Shown: one piece after another, positions 7,045-14,160 of the stretch | Numbering within the stretch: the stretch's first letter is position 1 | Layout: every line of letters starts with the position of its first letter | From: Candidatus Nomurabacteria bacterium RIFCSPHIGHO2_01_FULL_39_10 | GTDB taxonomy: Bacteria > Patescibacteriota > Minisyncoccia > Phycocordibacterales > UBA9973 | Reading direction: 5' to 3' | NCBI GenBank assembly: GCA_001786805.1 | Contig: MFTJ01000048.1 | Coordinates: 1 to 22,724, forward strand | DNA: 22,724 nucleotides | The notes under the pieces: model-generated | What the model was told of the DNA's origin: nothing | Seen by the model: the letters and a program-made list of their open reading frames with translations, nothing else | The model's database searches: none | Position numbers and translations under genes: made by a program

Positions 7045-8139
7045 ATGCGAGAAAAAAAAATAGACAGATTTTTTTTAATAATCGTCAGTCTTTTGCTTGC
7101 TATCGGAATTGCCATGTTTATTTCCGCGTCTTTGGGGGTTTGGGCGAAAAATGAGAAAACTTTTTTTTCGGTGCTTTTCAGTCAATTAGTTTTGGGTCTT
7201 GGTTTGGGTTTGGCTGGCATGTATATTTTTTTTAAAATAGATTATAAATTTTGGCACAGATATTCTTTTTTGATTTTTTTGGGCTCTATCATACTGACGG
7301 CATGCGTTTTTGTGCCTTATTTAGGGTGGAGCCATGGGGGAGCGCAAAGATGGATACAGTTGGGCAATTTTTCTTTCCAGCCGGTGGAAATTTTAAAATT
7401 TGGCTTTATTATTTATTTTGCGACTTTGCTGTCTGCCGCAAAAAATAGAGTGCAGGATTTTAAAGTTGGAATCTTGCCGTTTATTATAATGCTCGGTCTT
7501 ATCGCGGTGATTTTATTCAAACAGCCTGATACAAAAAGTTTTATTTTGATTACAGTAACTGGGTTGGGAATGCTTTTTCTCTCTGGCGTTCCGATGAAAT
7601 ATATTTTGGGCGTTGGATTAGCGGGCATATTTCTTCTTTCAACGCTTGTTTTTTTTACGCCTTATCTCCAAGCGCGAGTTAAGACTTTCATCAACCCGAC
7701 CTCTGATCCGCAGGGGTCCTCCTACCAAATTCAGCAGTCCTATATTGCTCTCGGTTCTGGCGGGATTTTCGGTCGGGGATTCGGCCAGAGCGTTCAAAAA
7801 TTCGGCTATCTTCCGGAACCGCAGGGAGACTCTATTTTTGCTGTTTTAGGCGAGGAACTGGGCTTTATAGGAGCTTCCGGAACGATATTTCTTTACTTGC
7901 TTTTCGCCTTGCGGGGATTTCGCATTGGGAGCAACGCTGGCGACCTCTTCGGTAGACTTTTGGTCTCCGGAATTGTTATACTAATTACCGTGCAGTCGTT
8001 TATGCACATTGCTTCCATTATCGGAGTCTTTCCGCTGACTGGAGTGCCGCTTCCTTTTATGAGTCATGGTGGCACTTCGCTTATGATATATCTTGCGGCT
8101 GTCGGCATTGTGCTGAATGTGTCAAAATATAAAACTTAA
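7045..8139 (+). CDS. ftsW: SEDS-family peptidoglycan polymerase, FtsW type
   Basis: SEDS proteins polymerise lipid II into glycan strands in the membrane and work with a class B PBP. The 364-residue product has about ten membrane segments, starting after a charged N-terminus (MREKKIDR). Family motifs include GGAQRWIQLG (98-107), KQPDTKS (159-165), QQSYIALGSGGIFGRGFG (230-247) and PEPQGDSIFAVLGEELG (257-273). D262 aligns with the catalytic Asp. The C-terminal GVPLPFMSHGGTS is typical. FtsW rather than RodA is chosen because it sits between mraY and murG; sequence alone would not decide. It is translated from an ATG 6 nt after mraY, so the two are co-transcribed. Confidence 0.88.
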   Translation: MREKKIDRFFLIIVSLLLAIGIAMFISASLGVWAKNEKTFFSVLFSQLVLGLGLGLAGMYIFFKIDYKFWHRYSFLIFLGSIILTACVFVPYLGWSHGGAQRWIQLGNFSFQPVEILKFGFIIYFATLLSAAKNRVQDFKVGILPFIIMLGLIAVILFKQPDTKSFILITVTGLGMLFLSGVPMKYILGVGLAGIFLLSTLVFFTPYLQARVKTFINPTSDPQGSSYQIQQSYIALGSGGIFGRGFGQSVQKFGYLPEPQGDSIFAVLGEELGFIGASGTIFLYLLFALRGFRIGSNAGDLFGRLLVSGIVILITVQSFMHIASIIGVFPLTGVPLPFMSHGGTSLMIYLAAVGIVLNVSKYKT

Positions 8140-8148
8140 ATTAATCAT

Positions 8149-9279
8149 ATGAAAATAGTTTTTACAGGAGGTGGAACAGGCGGACATTTTTATCCGATTA
8201 TAGCTGTGGTGGAGAGGGTCAATCAGATAATAGACCAAGAGAAAATACTTCAGGTCAAGCTTTATTTTGTTTCTGTCAGCCCTTACGACAGGGAAATGCT
8301 TTTTGAAAATGGACTTTTGTATGAACAAATAAATACCGGCAAGATGCGCGCATATTTTTCTCTTAAAAATTTTTCCGATATTTTAAAAACTTTTTTCGGC
8401 GTCATAAATGCCATTTTTAAAATTTTCTCAATTTATCCGGATGTTGTTTTCGGCAAGGGCGGATATGCTTCGTTCCCGACTGTTTTTGCCGCCCGAATTC
8501 TGCGAATTCCCGTGGTGATTCATGAATCTGATTCCGCTCCGGGGCGAGTCAATAAATGGGCGGGGCGTTTTGCCAAAAAAATTGCGGTTTCTTTTGCCGA
8601 AGCGGGTTCTTATTTTCCTAAAAATCGTGTGGCTTGGACGGGTCAGCCCGTAAGAGCTGAAATAGAACATCCAGCAAATAGAAGAGATGCGCTTGAATAT
8701 TTTAAACTAGAATCAGAGCTGCCGGTTATTTTGGTTCTGGGCGGTTCTCAGGGAGCGGAGCTCATCAACAACACTGTCCTCGATGCCCTGCCGCGGTTAG
8801 TGAATAATTATCAGATTATTCACCAGACCGGCGTAAATAATTTTAAAGTGGTTACGGATAGGGCTGAAGTTGTACTGACCGATAATCCGCATAAATCGAG
8901 ATATGTCTCTATGCCTTTTTTAAATCCTCTTGCTCTCCGAACAGCTTCCGGCGCGGCGGCAATTGTGGTTTCCAGAGCAGGTTCAATGATATTTGAAATA
9001 GCCTCCTGGGGTGTGCCGTCTATTTTAGTACCGATAACCAATACAAACATGGATCACCAGAAAAAAAATGCTTTCAACTATGCCCGAGCTGGAGCCTGTA
9101 GTGTCGTGGAAGAGGCGAATATGTCTGCCAATATTTTAAGCTCGGAGATAGATAGAATAATCGCGGACAAGGAAGGCTATGCGATGATGGCACAAAACGC
9201 GAAAGCTTTCAATAAACCGGATGCCGCTATGAAAATCGCTCGCGCAATCATGGACATCGCCATGAGCCATGAGAAATAA
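8149..9279 (+). CDS. murG: UDP-GlcNAc transferase making lipid II
   Basis: MurG adds GlcNAc to lipid I on the cytoplasmic face of the membrane, giving lipid II. The 376-residue product has the N-terminal GGGTGGHFYP (residues 7-16), KGGYASFPTVFAA, HESDSAPGRVNKW in place of the more common HEQNxxPG, WTGQPVR, and GGSQGAELIN at the start of the second Rossmann half. SRAGSMIFEIASWGVPSILVP is the UDP-GlcNAc binding region. Length is close to the usual 350-370. It follows ftsW by 9 nt on the same strand. With mraY and ftsW it covers consecutive steps from lipid I formation to polymerisation. Confidence 0.94.
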   Translation: MKIVFTGGGTGGHFYPIIAVVERVNQIIDQEKILQVKLYFVSVSPYDREMLFENGLLYEQINTGKMRAYFSLKNFSDILKTFFGVINAIFKIFSIYPDVVFGKGGYASFPTVFAARILRIPVVIHESDSAPGRVNKWAGRFAKKIAVSFAEAGSYFPKNRVAWTGQPVRAEIEHPANRRDALEYFKLESELPVILVLGGSQGAELINNTVLDALPRLVNNYQIIHQTGVNNFKVVTDRAEVVLTDNPHKSRYVSMPFLNPLALRTASGAAAIVVSRAGSMIFEIASWGVPSILVPITNTNMDHQKKNAFNYARAGACSVVEEANMSANILSSEIDRIIADKEGYAMMAQNAKAFNKPDAAMKIARAIMDIAMSHEK

Positions 9280-9291
9280 TCTATATTTTTG

Positions 9292-9300
9292 TGTTATTAT
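9292..9300 (+). promoter_or_regulatory. Extended -10 element of gltX
   Basis: TGT (9292-9294) and TATTAT (9295-9300) end 6 nt before the ATG at 9307. This supports that ATG over the upstream TTG at 9289 and suggests gltX is transcribed separately from murG, as a leaderless mRNA. Confidence 0.55.
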
Positions 9301-9306
9301 ATAGGT

Positions 9307-10623
9307 ATGCAGGATAAAAAAGTCGTAACCAGATTTGCGCCATCGCCTACAGGTCATTTTCATTTAGGTGGAGTTCGTTCGGCGTTGTACAATTATCTTT
9401 TTGCCAAGCAAAATAAAGGCGCATACATACTTCGTAGTGAAGATACCGATAAGGAACGCTCTAAAAAAGAATATGAAGATGGATTTTTAGAACTTTTTAA
9501 GTGGCTAGAATTAAAACCGGACCAATTTTTTCGACAATCAGAACGCACAGAAATATACAAAAAATATCTGGAAAAAATGATTGAGAATGACTTTGCTTAC
9601 ATTTCGAAAGAAGAAGTGAGAGAAGAAGGGCAGAGGAGCGAGGTCATCAGATTCAAAAATCCAAATAAAAAAATTACTTTTAACGATATTGTTTTAGGCG
9701 ATATTACTTTTGACACGACTGATTTAAAGGATTTCGTTATTGCCAGAAGTTTGACTGAGCCTCTTTATCATTTGACTGTCGTAGTTGATGATTACGAAAT
9801 GAAAGTGACGCATGTTATCCGTGGACAAGAACATATTGCCAATACTCCACGACAGCTTCTGATTCAAGAAGCAATTGGTGCAGAGCGTCCGCTCTACGCG
9901 CATATGCCTCTTATTTTAGGCAAAGACAGAGCAAAGCTTTCAAAAAGAGATCCGGAAGTAATTCCTGCTTTAGAATATAGGGATTTAGGTTATTTATCCG
10001 AAGCCATTATAAATTTTATGGCGCTTATCGGCTGGAATCCCGGTGGAGAGGCAGAAGTTTTTACGCTCTCTGAACTTATAGAAAAATTTGATTTAAATAA
10101 AATACAAAAAAGTGGTGGCATATTTAATTCAGAGAAACTTGATTGGCTCAATAAAGAACACATGAAGAAATTACCGGCAGAGGAAATAAAAAATAAAATT
10201 TTCTCCTTTTTACCCTTAGAGTTTCAAAATGATAAATTAATTCCGGTTATTTTTGAAAGAATTTCCAAATGGAGCGATGTAAAAATTATGCTTAAAGCGG
10301 GGGAGCTTGATTGTTTTTCAAAGTTTAAACAGCCTGAATATGATAAAGCGAAACTAGTTTACAAAAATGTTACTCCGGACAAAATTTCTGATAATTTAAA
10401 ATTAGCAATCAAGGCTCTGGAAGATGTAAGTGAGGAAAACTTCACTACCGAAAATGTAAAAATTAGTTTGATGCAAATTGCTGACAGCCTTCAAAGTAGG
10501 GGAGAGCTCCTGCATCCGGTGCGCTATGCCCTCTCAGGAAAAGATAAATCCCCGGACCCTTTTATTATTGCAGAGATTTTAGGTAAAAATGAAACTTTAT
10601 CCAGACTCCAAAAAGCCTTGTAA
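9307..10623 (+). CDS. gltX: Glutamyl-tRNA synthetase
   Basis: This class I enzyme charges tRNA with glutamate. The 438-residue product opens with the HIGH-type motif FAPSPTGHFHLGG (10-22). It has LRSEDTDKERS where most relatives have LRIEDTD, THVIRGQEHIANTPRQ, and the KMSKS-type motif KLSKRD at 210-215. The C-terminal HPVRYALSGKDKSPDPF is characteristic. At 438 residues it is somewhat shorter than the usual 460-490. Whether it discriminates against tRNA-Gln cannot be told from the sequence; gat genes are not in the window. The ATG at 9307 is preferred because it is just before the HIGH region and follows a well-placed -10. The 3' end overlaps, or nearly meets, the M23 peptidase gene at a palindromic repeat. 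Confidence 0.94.
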   Translation: MQDKKVVTRFAPSPTGHFHLGGVRSALYNYLFAKQNKGAYILRSEDTDKERSKKEYEDGFLELFKWLELKPDQFFRQSERTEIYKKYLEKMIENDFAYISKEEVREEGQRSEVIRFKNPNKKITFNDIVLGDITFDTTDLKDFVIARSLTEPLYHLTVVVDDYEMKVTHVIRGQEHIANTPRQLLIQEAIGAERPLYAHMPLILGKDRAKLSKRDPEVIPALEYRDLGYLSEAIINFMALIGWNPGGEAEVFTLSELIEKFDLNKIQKSGGIFNSEKLDWLNKEHMKKLPAEEIKNKIFSFLPLEFQNDKLIPVIFERISKWSDVKIMLKAGELDCFSKFKQPEYDKAKLVYKNVTPDKISDNLKLAIKALEDVSEENFTTENVKISLMQIADSLQSRGELLHPVRYALSGKDKSPDPFIIAEILGKNETLSRLQKAL

Positions 10624-11908
10624 CAATACAAGGCAAGACCTTGTATTGTTAATACAAGGTCTTGCCTTGGTGATTCTCTTACTAGTTCTTCCGGTTTTTT
10701 CTTATGCAAACACGGCGCAAGAACTGCAAAATAAAATAGACCAGAAAAATTCCGACATAGATATTTTGGAAGAGGAAATAGCAGCTTTTCAGTCGGAGCT
10801 TGATAGTTTTGGACAACAGAAAAATTCCTTGAACAAATCAATCAAAGAGCTTGACTTAACTCGGAAAAAATTAAATACTGACATGACTTTAACTCAGAAA
10901 AAGATTGACAAAACAAATCTTACGATTGAAAACCTGAGTTCTAACATCGGCATCAAACAAAATTCAATAAAAACCAACATAGAATCTATTTCTCTCGGTA
11001 TAAAAAAAACAAATGAACTTGAAGAAAGTAACATATTGGTAACTTTGCTGTCTGAAAATAATTTTACGGCAATTTGGAATGATATAGATAATATAACTGC
11101 TATCCGTGAAAAGCTCAGAGACAGCATAATTGAATTAAAACAAATAAAGGGGGAGTTGGAAGATACCAAAGAAGAAACCATCAGCGCGAAAAATGAGCTT
11201 ACCCGCCTTAAGTCTAAACTCGCGGACCAGCATAAAATTGTCGTGCAGAATACCAATGAAAAAAATAAATTATTAAAGCAAACAAAAAACAATGAAGCTA
11301 ATTATCAAAAACTGCTCAAAGACAGGCTTGCCAAGAAGGAATCTTTTGAAAAAGAGTTAAGAGATTACGAATCGCAACTGCAATTTACTCTCGATCCTTC
11401 CAAGCTTCCTACTAGCGGAGTTTTGAGCTGGCCACTCGATAAAATATATGTGACGCAGATGTTTGGGAAAACGGCTGATTCCAAAAGACTTTATGCTTCA
11501 GGTAGCCACAGCGGCGTGGACTTTAAGGCGGGAGTAGGTACTCCGGTCAAAGCAATGGCGGATGGAACGGTAATGGGAGTCGGCGATACTGATGCCACTT
11601 GCATCGGCACCTCGTTTGGCAAGTGGGTATTTATAAAATATAACAATGGTCTCTCGAGCGCTTATGGACATTTGTCGCTTGTCAAGGCTTATGAAGGGCA
11701 AAAGGTGGCAAGGGGAGAAATAGTGGGCTATACTGGCAATACGGGGCATACGACGGGTCCGCATCTGCATGTATCTGTTTATGTAAGCTCCGCGACTAGT
11801 GTTCAAAAGCGGCCGAGCACGACCTGCGAAGGCAGAGTATATACGATGCCACTAGCTCCTACAGCCGCATATCTTGACCCTCTGTATTATTTACCAAAAT
11901 TGTTTTAA
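10589..11908 (+). CDS. EnvC-like M23 (LytM) peptidase with N-terminal coiled coil
   Basis: The protein probably cleaves, or activates cleavage of, peptidoglycan cross-bridges outside the membrane. Residues 17-40 form a signal peptide core ending in FSYA-NT. Residues 42-260 are a long, charged, heptad-like coiled coil. The LytM domain follows with HSGVD (H307, D311), SAYGH (H361) and GPHLH (H392, H394), so the zinc site is complete and an active enzyme is expected. The N-terminus is ambiguous. The ATG at 10589 overlaps gltX by 35 nt and gives 439 residues with a charged n-region. A GTG at 10670 gives 412 residues but a signal peptide without positive charges. The stretch between these starts is the palindromic repeat at 10621-10669. 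The stop is 3 nt before the next gene. Confidence 0.88.
   Translation: MKLYPDSKKPCNNTRQDLVLLIQGLALVILLLVLPVFSYANTAQELQNKIDQKNSDIDILEEEIAAFQSELDSFGQQKNSLNKSIKELDLTRKKLNTDMTLTQKKIDKTNLTIENLSSNIGIKQNSIKTNIESISLGIKKTNELEESNILVTLLSENNFTAIWNDIDNITAIREKLRDSIIELKQIKGELEDTKEETISAKNELTRLKSKLADQHKIVVQNTNEKNKLLKQTKNNEANYQKLLKDRLAKKESFEKELRDYESQLQFTLDPSKLPTSGVLSWPLDKIYVTQMFGKTADSKRLYASGSHSGVDFKAGVGTPVKAMADGTVMGVGDTDATCIGTSFGKWVFIKYNNGLSSAYGHLSLVKAYEGQKVARGEIVGYTGNTGHTTGPHLHVSVYVSSATSVQKRPSTTCEGRVYTMPLAPTAAYLDPLYYLPKLF
10621..10669. repeat. Two inverted copies of a palindromic repeat at the gltX-M23 junction
   Basis: Copy one is 10625-10647 (AATACAAGG, CAAGA, CCTTGTATT). It is extended by flanking bases to a perfect 13-bp stem at 10621-10651 that includes the gltX stop codon. 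Copy two, 10651-10669, is in opposite orientation (AATACAAGG, TCTTG, CCTTG). The 23-base copy one is identical to 22118-22140. If the M23 gene starts at 10589 the repeat encodes part of its signal peptide; otherwise it is an intergenic hairpin pair. Confidence 0.85.
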
Positions 11909-11911
11909 TTT

Positions 11912-12604
11912 ATGGAAAAAATACCAAACAAAGGAAAAAATTTAATAATAAAAGCAGGGGGAAAAAATTACGAACGTATTCCGATAAGAACGCATGTCAT
12001 CCAAGAAAGCGATGACATTGTTGATGTTGTTGTCAAGTATGCTGGTTCGCATCTTTTGAAAAATGACATTCTTTTTGTCAGCGAGAGGGTAGTGGCAATC
12101 ACGCAGGGCAGAGCGTTTCCGATAAAAGATATTCATCCATCGCGTCTGGCTAAATTTTTAGTAAAATTTGTGCATAAATCGCCTTATGGGATTGGTCTAG
12201 GTAGCGAGTGGACTATGGAGCTCGCTATTCGAGAAGCTGGCGTGGCGAGAATTCTTTTTGCGGCTTTTTGTTCGGCTGTCACGAAACCTTTTGGACTGCG
12301 CGGAGTTTTTTATAAAGTTGTCGGCAAAAATATAAATGCCATTGACGGCCCATGTTCTTATACACTGGCGCCTTTTAATGAATATGCAAAATTAGGGCCG
12401 TCTAATCCAAATAAAGTTGCGAAAGAAATTACAGCGAAAATAAAAAATCAGTGCGTGATAATCGACGCAAATGACCTTGGGGTGAATGTCTTGGGTCGTT
12501 CGGATAAAAAAATATCGGATGATTTCTGCGCGGCGGTTTTTAAAGATAACCCGTTAGGACAAACCACCGAACAGACACCTCTTTGTATTGTCAGAGCCAT
12601 ATAG
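11912..12604 (+). CDS. CofE-like protein (F420-0:gamma-glutamyl ligase fold), true substrate unknown
   Basis: The 230-residue product resembles the CofE/FbiB F420-0:gamma-glutamyl ligase family (PF01996). LLKNDILFVSERVVAITQGR (about residues 48-67) corresponds to the family's GDVVVISQKIVSKAEGR region, and CVIIDANDLGVNVLGRS fits a later beta-strand region. Metal- and nucleotide-binding parts are diverged. CofE itself adds glutamate to coenzyme F420, but no F420 genes are seen here and such reduced genomes are not expected to make F420. It may add an amino acid to another acceptor. It has no signal peptide. The gene starts 3 nt after the M23 stop, so the two are probably co-transcribed. Family membership is moderately sure, activity is not. 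Confidence 0.65.
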   Translation: MEKIPNKGKNLIIKAGGKNYERIPIRTHVIQESDDIVDVVVKYAGSHLLKNDILFVSERVVAITQGRAFPIKDIHPSRLAKFLVKFVHKSPYGIGLGSEWTMELAIREAGVARILFAAFCSAVTKPFGLRGVFYKVVGKNINAIDGPCSYTLAPFNEYAKLGPSNPNKVAKEITAKIKNQCVIIDANDLGVNVLGRSDKKISDDFCAAVFKDNPLGQTTEQTPLCIVRAI

Positions 12605-12617
12605 TTTGTGGTAAAAT
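12588..12617 (+). promoter_or_regulatory. Promoter of the small membrane protein gene
   Basis: TTGTCA (12588-12593) and TAAAAT (12612-12617) are 18 nt apart, with TGG before the -10. The hexamer ends 6 nt before the ATG at 12624. Most of the promoter lies inside the end of the preceding gene. Confidence 0.55.
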
Positions 12618-12623
12618 TAAGCT

Positions 12624-12839
12624 ATGAAAAATATTGAAAAAATACCAGCCCAAGGCTGGTCCGCCTTTGGCGAAAAAAACACGAAAGGCGGGTTTATACA
12701 ATTAATAGTAATTATTATTGTTGTGCTTTTCCTGATGTATTATTTCAAAATCGATGTAATCAAAGTCTTAGATTACATACGCAATTCTTTTATTGATATT
12801 GCCAATTGGTTTAAGAATCTATTTGGTGGCGCAAGGTAG
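12624..12839 (+). CDS. Small single-pass membrane protein, unknown function
   Basis: The 71-residue product has one strong membrane segment, FIQLIVIIIVVLFLMYYF, at about residues 24-41. An amphipathic tail with IANWFKNLF follows. KGGFIQLI looks superficially like a type IV prepilin cleavage site, but the conserved Glu at +5 is absent, so pilin function is not claimed. The N-terminal stretch IEKIPAQGWSAFGEKN is encoded almost wholly by two hairpins and may be an in-frame insertion. I have seen short KGFIQLI-type proteins in related genomes but know no function. A well-placed promoter supports this start. A large hairpin cluster follows the stop. Confidence 0.7.
   Translation: MKNIEKIPAQGWSAFGEKNTKGGFIQLIVIIIVVLFLMYYFKIDVIKVLDYIRNSFIDIANWFKNLFGGAR
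12644..12691. repeat. Two adjoining hairpins inside the small membrane protein gene
   Basis: ACCAGCC (12644-12650) pairs with GGCTGGT (12654-12660) around CAA. Immediately after, CCGCCTTT (12661-12668) pairs with AAAGGCGG (12684-12691), and a smaller CGCC-TTT-GGCG hairpin is nested at 12662-12672. The frame runs through all of them. This is consistent with palindromic element insertion into a coding sequence. Confidence 0.65.
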
Positions 12840-12874
12840 TGTGAAGCAGATTGCGCAAGCATTATTGGTCTCAA

Positions 12875-12960
12875 GGCGCATTGTGCGTACATTAAAATGT
12901 CGCACAATGCGCCATATGTTTTAGGTCGTCTTAACGACCTAAAACATATATTGTGCGACA
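12875..12960. terminator. Overlapping, mutually exclusive hairpins between converging genes
   Basis: Hairpin one: 12875-12887 pairs with 12901-12913 (13 bp), extended inward by ACATT/AATGT (12889-12893 with 12896-12900). Hairpin two: 12898-12908 pairs with 12950-12960, and 12914-12929 with 12934-12949, a 27-bp stem interrupted only by the bulge GCGCC (12909-12913) with loop CTTA. The two share 12898-12913, so only one can form at a time. The element fills the space between converging genes and probably stops transcription from both sides, although U-runs are weak. Confidence 0.7.
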
Positions 12961-12970
12961 CTGGTATATT

Positions 12971-13339
12971 CTATCTGCACGAACTGGAAAGCTCGTAGCC
13001 CGCTTTTTCTGCTTCCTCTTTAGTCGCAAAATAGACCTTGTTTTCTTGTTTGATATCTCTGCCGGCAGAACAGCCGATTGAATAATATTTTGTTCCCCTG
13101 TTTGAGGCGAAAAAGTTTTTGCCGGACACATTTTCTTTTTTAGTAGAATTTATGACTGAAATTACGTTTGCTGGCTGATTTTCAGCTTGATTTGTATATT
13201 CTATTTTTATGCCTGATGACTCGTCTTCTTTAGACAATCTGCCCAGTTCAAATGAGCCCAAACCTACTAAAATTACGATAATAATTGTCAAAATATCCTT
13301 CCCCTTCTCGCTCTCAATGAATGCCTTGATTTTTTCCAT
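12971..13339 (-). CDS. Small membrane-anchored protein with an Ada-like metal-binding domain
   Basis: The 122-residue product starts with a charged segment, then one membrane helix (ILTIIIVILVGLGSFELG, about residues 16-33), a polar linker, and a compact domain from about residue 75: FFASNRGTKYYSIGCSAGRDIKQENKV (in two parts), YFATKEEAEKAGYE and a final SSSC. This resembles the N-terminal Cys-rich domain of Ada, where cysteines bind zinc, but only two cysteines remain in the domain, so metal binding is uncertain. The domain would most likely face outside. The gene has a TATAAT ending 7 nt before the ATG. It diverges from rpmA and converges on the small membrane protein gene. Function unknown. 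Confidence 0.7.
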   Translation of the reverse strand: MEKIKAFIESEKGKDILTIIIVILVGLGSFELGRLSKEDESSGIKIEYTNQAENQPANVISVINSTKKENVSGKNFFASNRGTKYYSIGCSAGRDIKQENKVYFATKEEAEKAGYELSSSCR

Positions 13340-13346
13340 AGAATGA

Positions 13347-13352
13347 ATTATA
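13347..13352 (-). promoter_or_regulatory. -10 element of the Ada-like membrane protein gene
   Basis: A perfect TATAAT on the minus strand ends 7 nt before the ATG at 13339. There is no TG extension and no clear -35. Predicted start of transcription is within a base or two of the start codon. Confidence 0.55.
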
Positions 13353-13373
13353 CTTGATTTTGTTATTGAATTA

Positions 13374-13411
13374 TATAATAACTAGCTACTAGAAGCTATA
13401 ACCTAGAACCT
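13374..13411 (+). promoter_or_regulatory. Likely rpmA promoter and CTAG-rich leader
   Basis: TATAAT at 13374-13379 lies 38 nt before the rpmA ATG, so this gene would have a leader of about 32 nt, unlike most neighbours. The leader contains three CTAG tetramers and a possible TAGC/GCTA stem. No SD sequence is seen. A -35 is not evident. A regulatory leader for a ribosomal protein gene is possible but unproven. Confidence 0.4.
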
Positions 13412-13417
13412 AATTAT

Positions 13418-13690
13418 ATGGCACATAGAAAAGCTGGCGGTACAGCCAAAAATTTAAGAGACTCGAATCCACAATACTTAGGCATCAAGCTTTATGACGG
13501 CGAAAAGGCTCAACCTGGGTCTATTATCGTTCGCCAGCGCGGCACAGTGGTTATGGCAGGGACAAATGTCGGTTTAGGCAAAGACCACACTATTTTCGCT
13601 CTCAAAGACGGCACAGTCAAATTCAGCTCTCGTCGCAAAACTTCTTTCAACGGCAAAACTGTCGTAAAGAAAATGGTGAATGTAATTTAG
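13418..13690 (+). CDS. rpmA: 50S ribosomal protein L27
   Basis: L27 (bL27) is a large-subunit protein whose flexible N-terminus reaches the peptidyl transferase centre. The 90-residue product carries the family signature: MAHRKAGG, RDSNPQYLG, IIVRQRGT, NVGLGKDHTIFALKDG and VKF. Length is normal. The N-terminus starts directly with MAH, with no cleavable extension of the Firmicutes kind. The usual partner rplU (L21) is not beside it. The gene converges on rplI, with only 2 nt between the two stop codons and no room for a terminator. Confidence 0.96.
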   Translation: MAHRKAGGTAKNLRDSNPQYLGIKLYDGEKAQPGSIIVRQRGTVVMAGTNVGLGKDHTIFALKDGTVKFSSRRKTSFNGKTVVKKMVNVI

Positions 13691-13692
13691 TT

Positions 13693-14136
13693 TTATATTT
13701 TCTCCACAATCAATTTAAACGAAGACTTTTTGCCCTTGATGGAAATGGGAATTTCATGCTCCCCTGTTTCTTTTATCGGTTTTTCTAGCGCGATGAATTC
13801 TTCGCCGATGTCGGCGTGATTTTGCGCTTTCATGGCTTCAACTATTTCTTTTTTATGAATTTGGGCGAAAAGATGCCCTTTTTCATCGGTCTTAGCTTTT
13901 AGCGTGATAGTTTTTCCTTTTATCTCTTCCAAGTTTTTCAAGAGCAGACTCTCCTGTACTTCCCTCTCTATTGCTATGCTTTTCTTTCTTTTTTCTAATT
14001 CCGCGATTGCTTTCGGTGTTGCCGTCTCGGCTAATTTTCTCGGTAGCAGAAAATTTACAGCGTAGCCGTCATTTACTTCTTTTATATCGTATTTCTTCCC
14101 CACTCTGGGTACATCTTGTAAAAATATAACTTTCAT
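13693..14136 (-). CDS. rplI: 50S ribosomal protein L9
   Basis: L9 (bL9) is an elongated large-subunit protein with two RNA-binding domains joined by a helix. The 147-residue product has the N-terminal signature MKVIFLQDVPRVGKKYD and NDGYAVNFLLPRKLA. A long connecting helix lies at about residues 40-75. The C-terminal domain contains GHLFAQIHKKEIVEA and ends GEHEIPISIKG. Length is normal. Some CPR lineages lack L9, so its presence helps to narrow the lineage and is compatible with Parcubacteria. It follows ctpA by 24 nt on the same strand and probably shares its transcript. Confidence 0.95.
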   Translation of the reverse strand: MKVIFLQDVPRVGKKYDIKEVNDGYAVNFLLPRKLAETATPKAIAELEKRKKSIAIEREVQESLLLKNLEEIKGKTITLKAKTDEKGHLFAQIHKKEIVEAMKAQNHADIGEEFIALEKPIKETGEHEIPISIKGKKSSFKLIVEKI

Positions 14137-14160
14137 ATTTACTTTACAACTTTATGAGCT

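Noticed and set aside
9289..9306. Upstream TTG start for gltX
   Set aside because: It would fall on the -10 element, and the conserved N-terminus begins right after the ATG at 9307.
12624..12839. Type IV pilin reading of the small membrane protein (KGGFIQLI)
   Set aside because: The conserved Glu at position five after the cleavage site is missing and no pilus genes are nearby.
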